This document shows, piece by piece, positions 54,643 to 55,159 of a stretch of DNA of 55,159 bases. Within the stretch, counting starts at the first letter, position 1; every line of letters begins with the position of its first letter. Location of the stretch: assembly GCA_964469455.1 (NCBI GenBank), contig CAYXZX010000005.1, positions 1 through 55,159 on the forward strand, read 5' to 3'. The notes below the pieces were generated by a model. The model saw only the letters and a list, made by a program, of their open reading frames with translations, made no database searches and was not told the DNA's origin. This DNA comes from Fen-999 sp964469455. GTDB lineage: Bacteria > Pseudomonadota > Gammaproteobacteria > Burkholderiales > Rhodocyclaceae. The translations under genes were made by a program, and so were the position numbers.

Positions 54643-55159
54643 AGTACGCCTGGATCGAAGGGCAGCGGCAAGCCTATCCGTTGCCGGCGATGTGCGTAAC
54701 GCTGGATGTAAGCCTCAGCGGCTACCAAGCCTGGAAGCGCGGCGGCACGCCGAACCGGAAGCGGTTGTCCGATGCCCAGATGCTGGCGCTGATCCGCGCT
54801 ATCCACGCCGAGTTCAAGGGTGCCTACGGCAGCCCGAGGATGGCCGAGGAGATTCGTGGCCGGGGCTTTCCTGCGAGTAAAGAGCGCGTCGAACGTCTGA
54901 TGCGCGAGAACGGTATCCGTGCGCGGCACAAGCGGCGCTTCATGGCCACGACGGACTCGAAGCACAGCCTGCCGGTGGCGCCGAACCTGCTCGACAGGAA
55001 CTTCACGCCGAGCGCACCGAATCGTGTCTGGACGGCCGATCTGACCTACATCTGGACAGCGGAAGGCAGGCTCTATCTCGCCGTGGTGCTCGATCTGTTC
55101 AACCGGGAAGTCGTTGGCTGGTCGCTCAAGCCGAGGATGACGGCGGACATCGTGATCGA
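54639..55159 (+). CDS. IS3-family transposase OrfB, partial
   Basis: The catalytic DDE integrase-core part of the IS3 transposase, cut by the window end after about 173 residues. The N-terminal HTH_21-like region has HAEFKGAYGSPRMAEEIRGRG. The rve core begins with PNRVWTADLTYI (first catalytic D) and YLAVVLDLFNREVVGW. It can start at a GTG overlapping the OrfA stop (GTGA, 54639-54642) or be made as an OrfAB fusion by frameshift. Confidence 0.92.
   Translation, partial: MKYAWIEGQRQAYPLPAMCVTLDVSLSGYQAWKRGGTPNRKRLSDAQMLALIRAIHAEFKGAYGSPRMAEEIRGRGFPASKERVERLMRENGIRARHKRRFMATTDSKHSLPVAPNLLDRNFTPSAPNRVWTADLTYIWTAEGRLYLAVVLDLFNREVVGWSLKPRMTADIVI

Larger units (their letters stand above)
54285..55159 (+). 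mobile_element. IS3-family insertion sequence, left part
   Basis: The element contains IS3-type orfA and orfB in the standard order, with a likely left terminal repeat starting TGAGCTTCCCCC near 54285. The right end lies outside the window. It sits 43 bases from the antitoxin operator and leaves the toxin-antitoxin genes intact. Confidence 0.75.

Noticed and set aside
54264..54965. A 233-codon minus-strand frame across the IS
   Set aside because: Antisense to orfA/orfB, whose IS3 motifs are clear.

Overview
The window looks like a betaproteobacterial chromosome. Gene orders typical of that class are present: tpiA-secG-tRNA-Leu-nuoA to nuoN, rlmE-ftsH-folP-glmM, dapB-carA-carB-greA, and bamE divergent from fur. 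G+C is high and UGA is an ordinary stop codon in most genes. The gene content fits a denitrifying or aromatic/steroid-degrading lineage such as Rhodocyclales or Sterolibacteriaceae, but that placement is inference.

Positions 1-36,981 are core genome. They hold the end of a uroporphyrinogen-III methyltransferase, a soluble NarX/NarL-like two-component system with a cysteine-bearing GAF domain, a Nudix hydrolase, all 14 nuo genes of complex I on the minus strand, tRNA-Leu(GAG), secG, tpiA, dgkA, glmM, folP, ftsH, rlmE, yhbY, greA, carB, carA, dapB, bamE, fur, a GDT1-type exporter gene, recN, nadK, hrcA and hemH.

Positions 37,000-41,142 hold an anaerobic-type respiratory module behind a near-perfect FNR/ANR box: a Tat-exported four-cluster Fe-S protein, an NrfD-type quinone-interacting membrane protein and a multiheme cytochrome c with one CX3CH site. 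No catalytic molybdenum subunit is beside them. A small unknown protein and a hemerythrin lacking several metal ligands follow.

Positions 41,143-48,225 are accessory: an acyl-CoA synthetase, a class II aldolase and a TauD-type dioxygenase (cut by a 100-N assembly gap, with different base and codon composition by eye), then a complete four-subunit 2-oxoacid:ferredoxin oxidoreductase.

Positions 48,428-53,334, all on the minus strand, are the most interesting part. Reading in transcription order: a D-2-hydroxyacid dehydrogenase, a tRNA-Sec-like sequence with a UCA anticodon, an uncharacterised 339-residue protein, a UGSC-family selenoprotein, a thiolase-fold ketoacyl synthase and an AraC-type regulator. 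The selenoprotein has an in-frame UGA. Reading through it gives the exact motif U-G-S-C and runs on for 83 more codons to a stop that overlaps the next start codon as ATGA. A hairpin just after the UGA has a GU-containing loop at the spacing expected of a bacterial SECIS. The window therefore appears to contain a selenocysteine-dependent operon with an unusual or decayed selC-like element inside it.

The right end holds a VapBC-type toxin-antitoxin pair with a perfect palindromic operator and the left part of an IS3-family insertion sequence that runs off the window.
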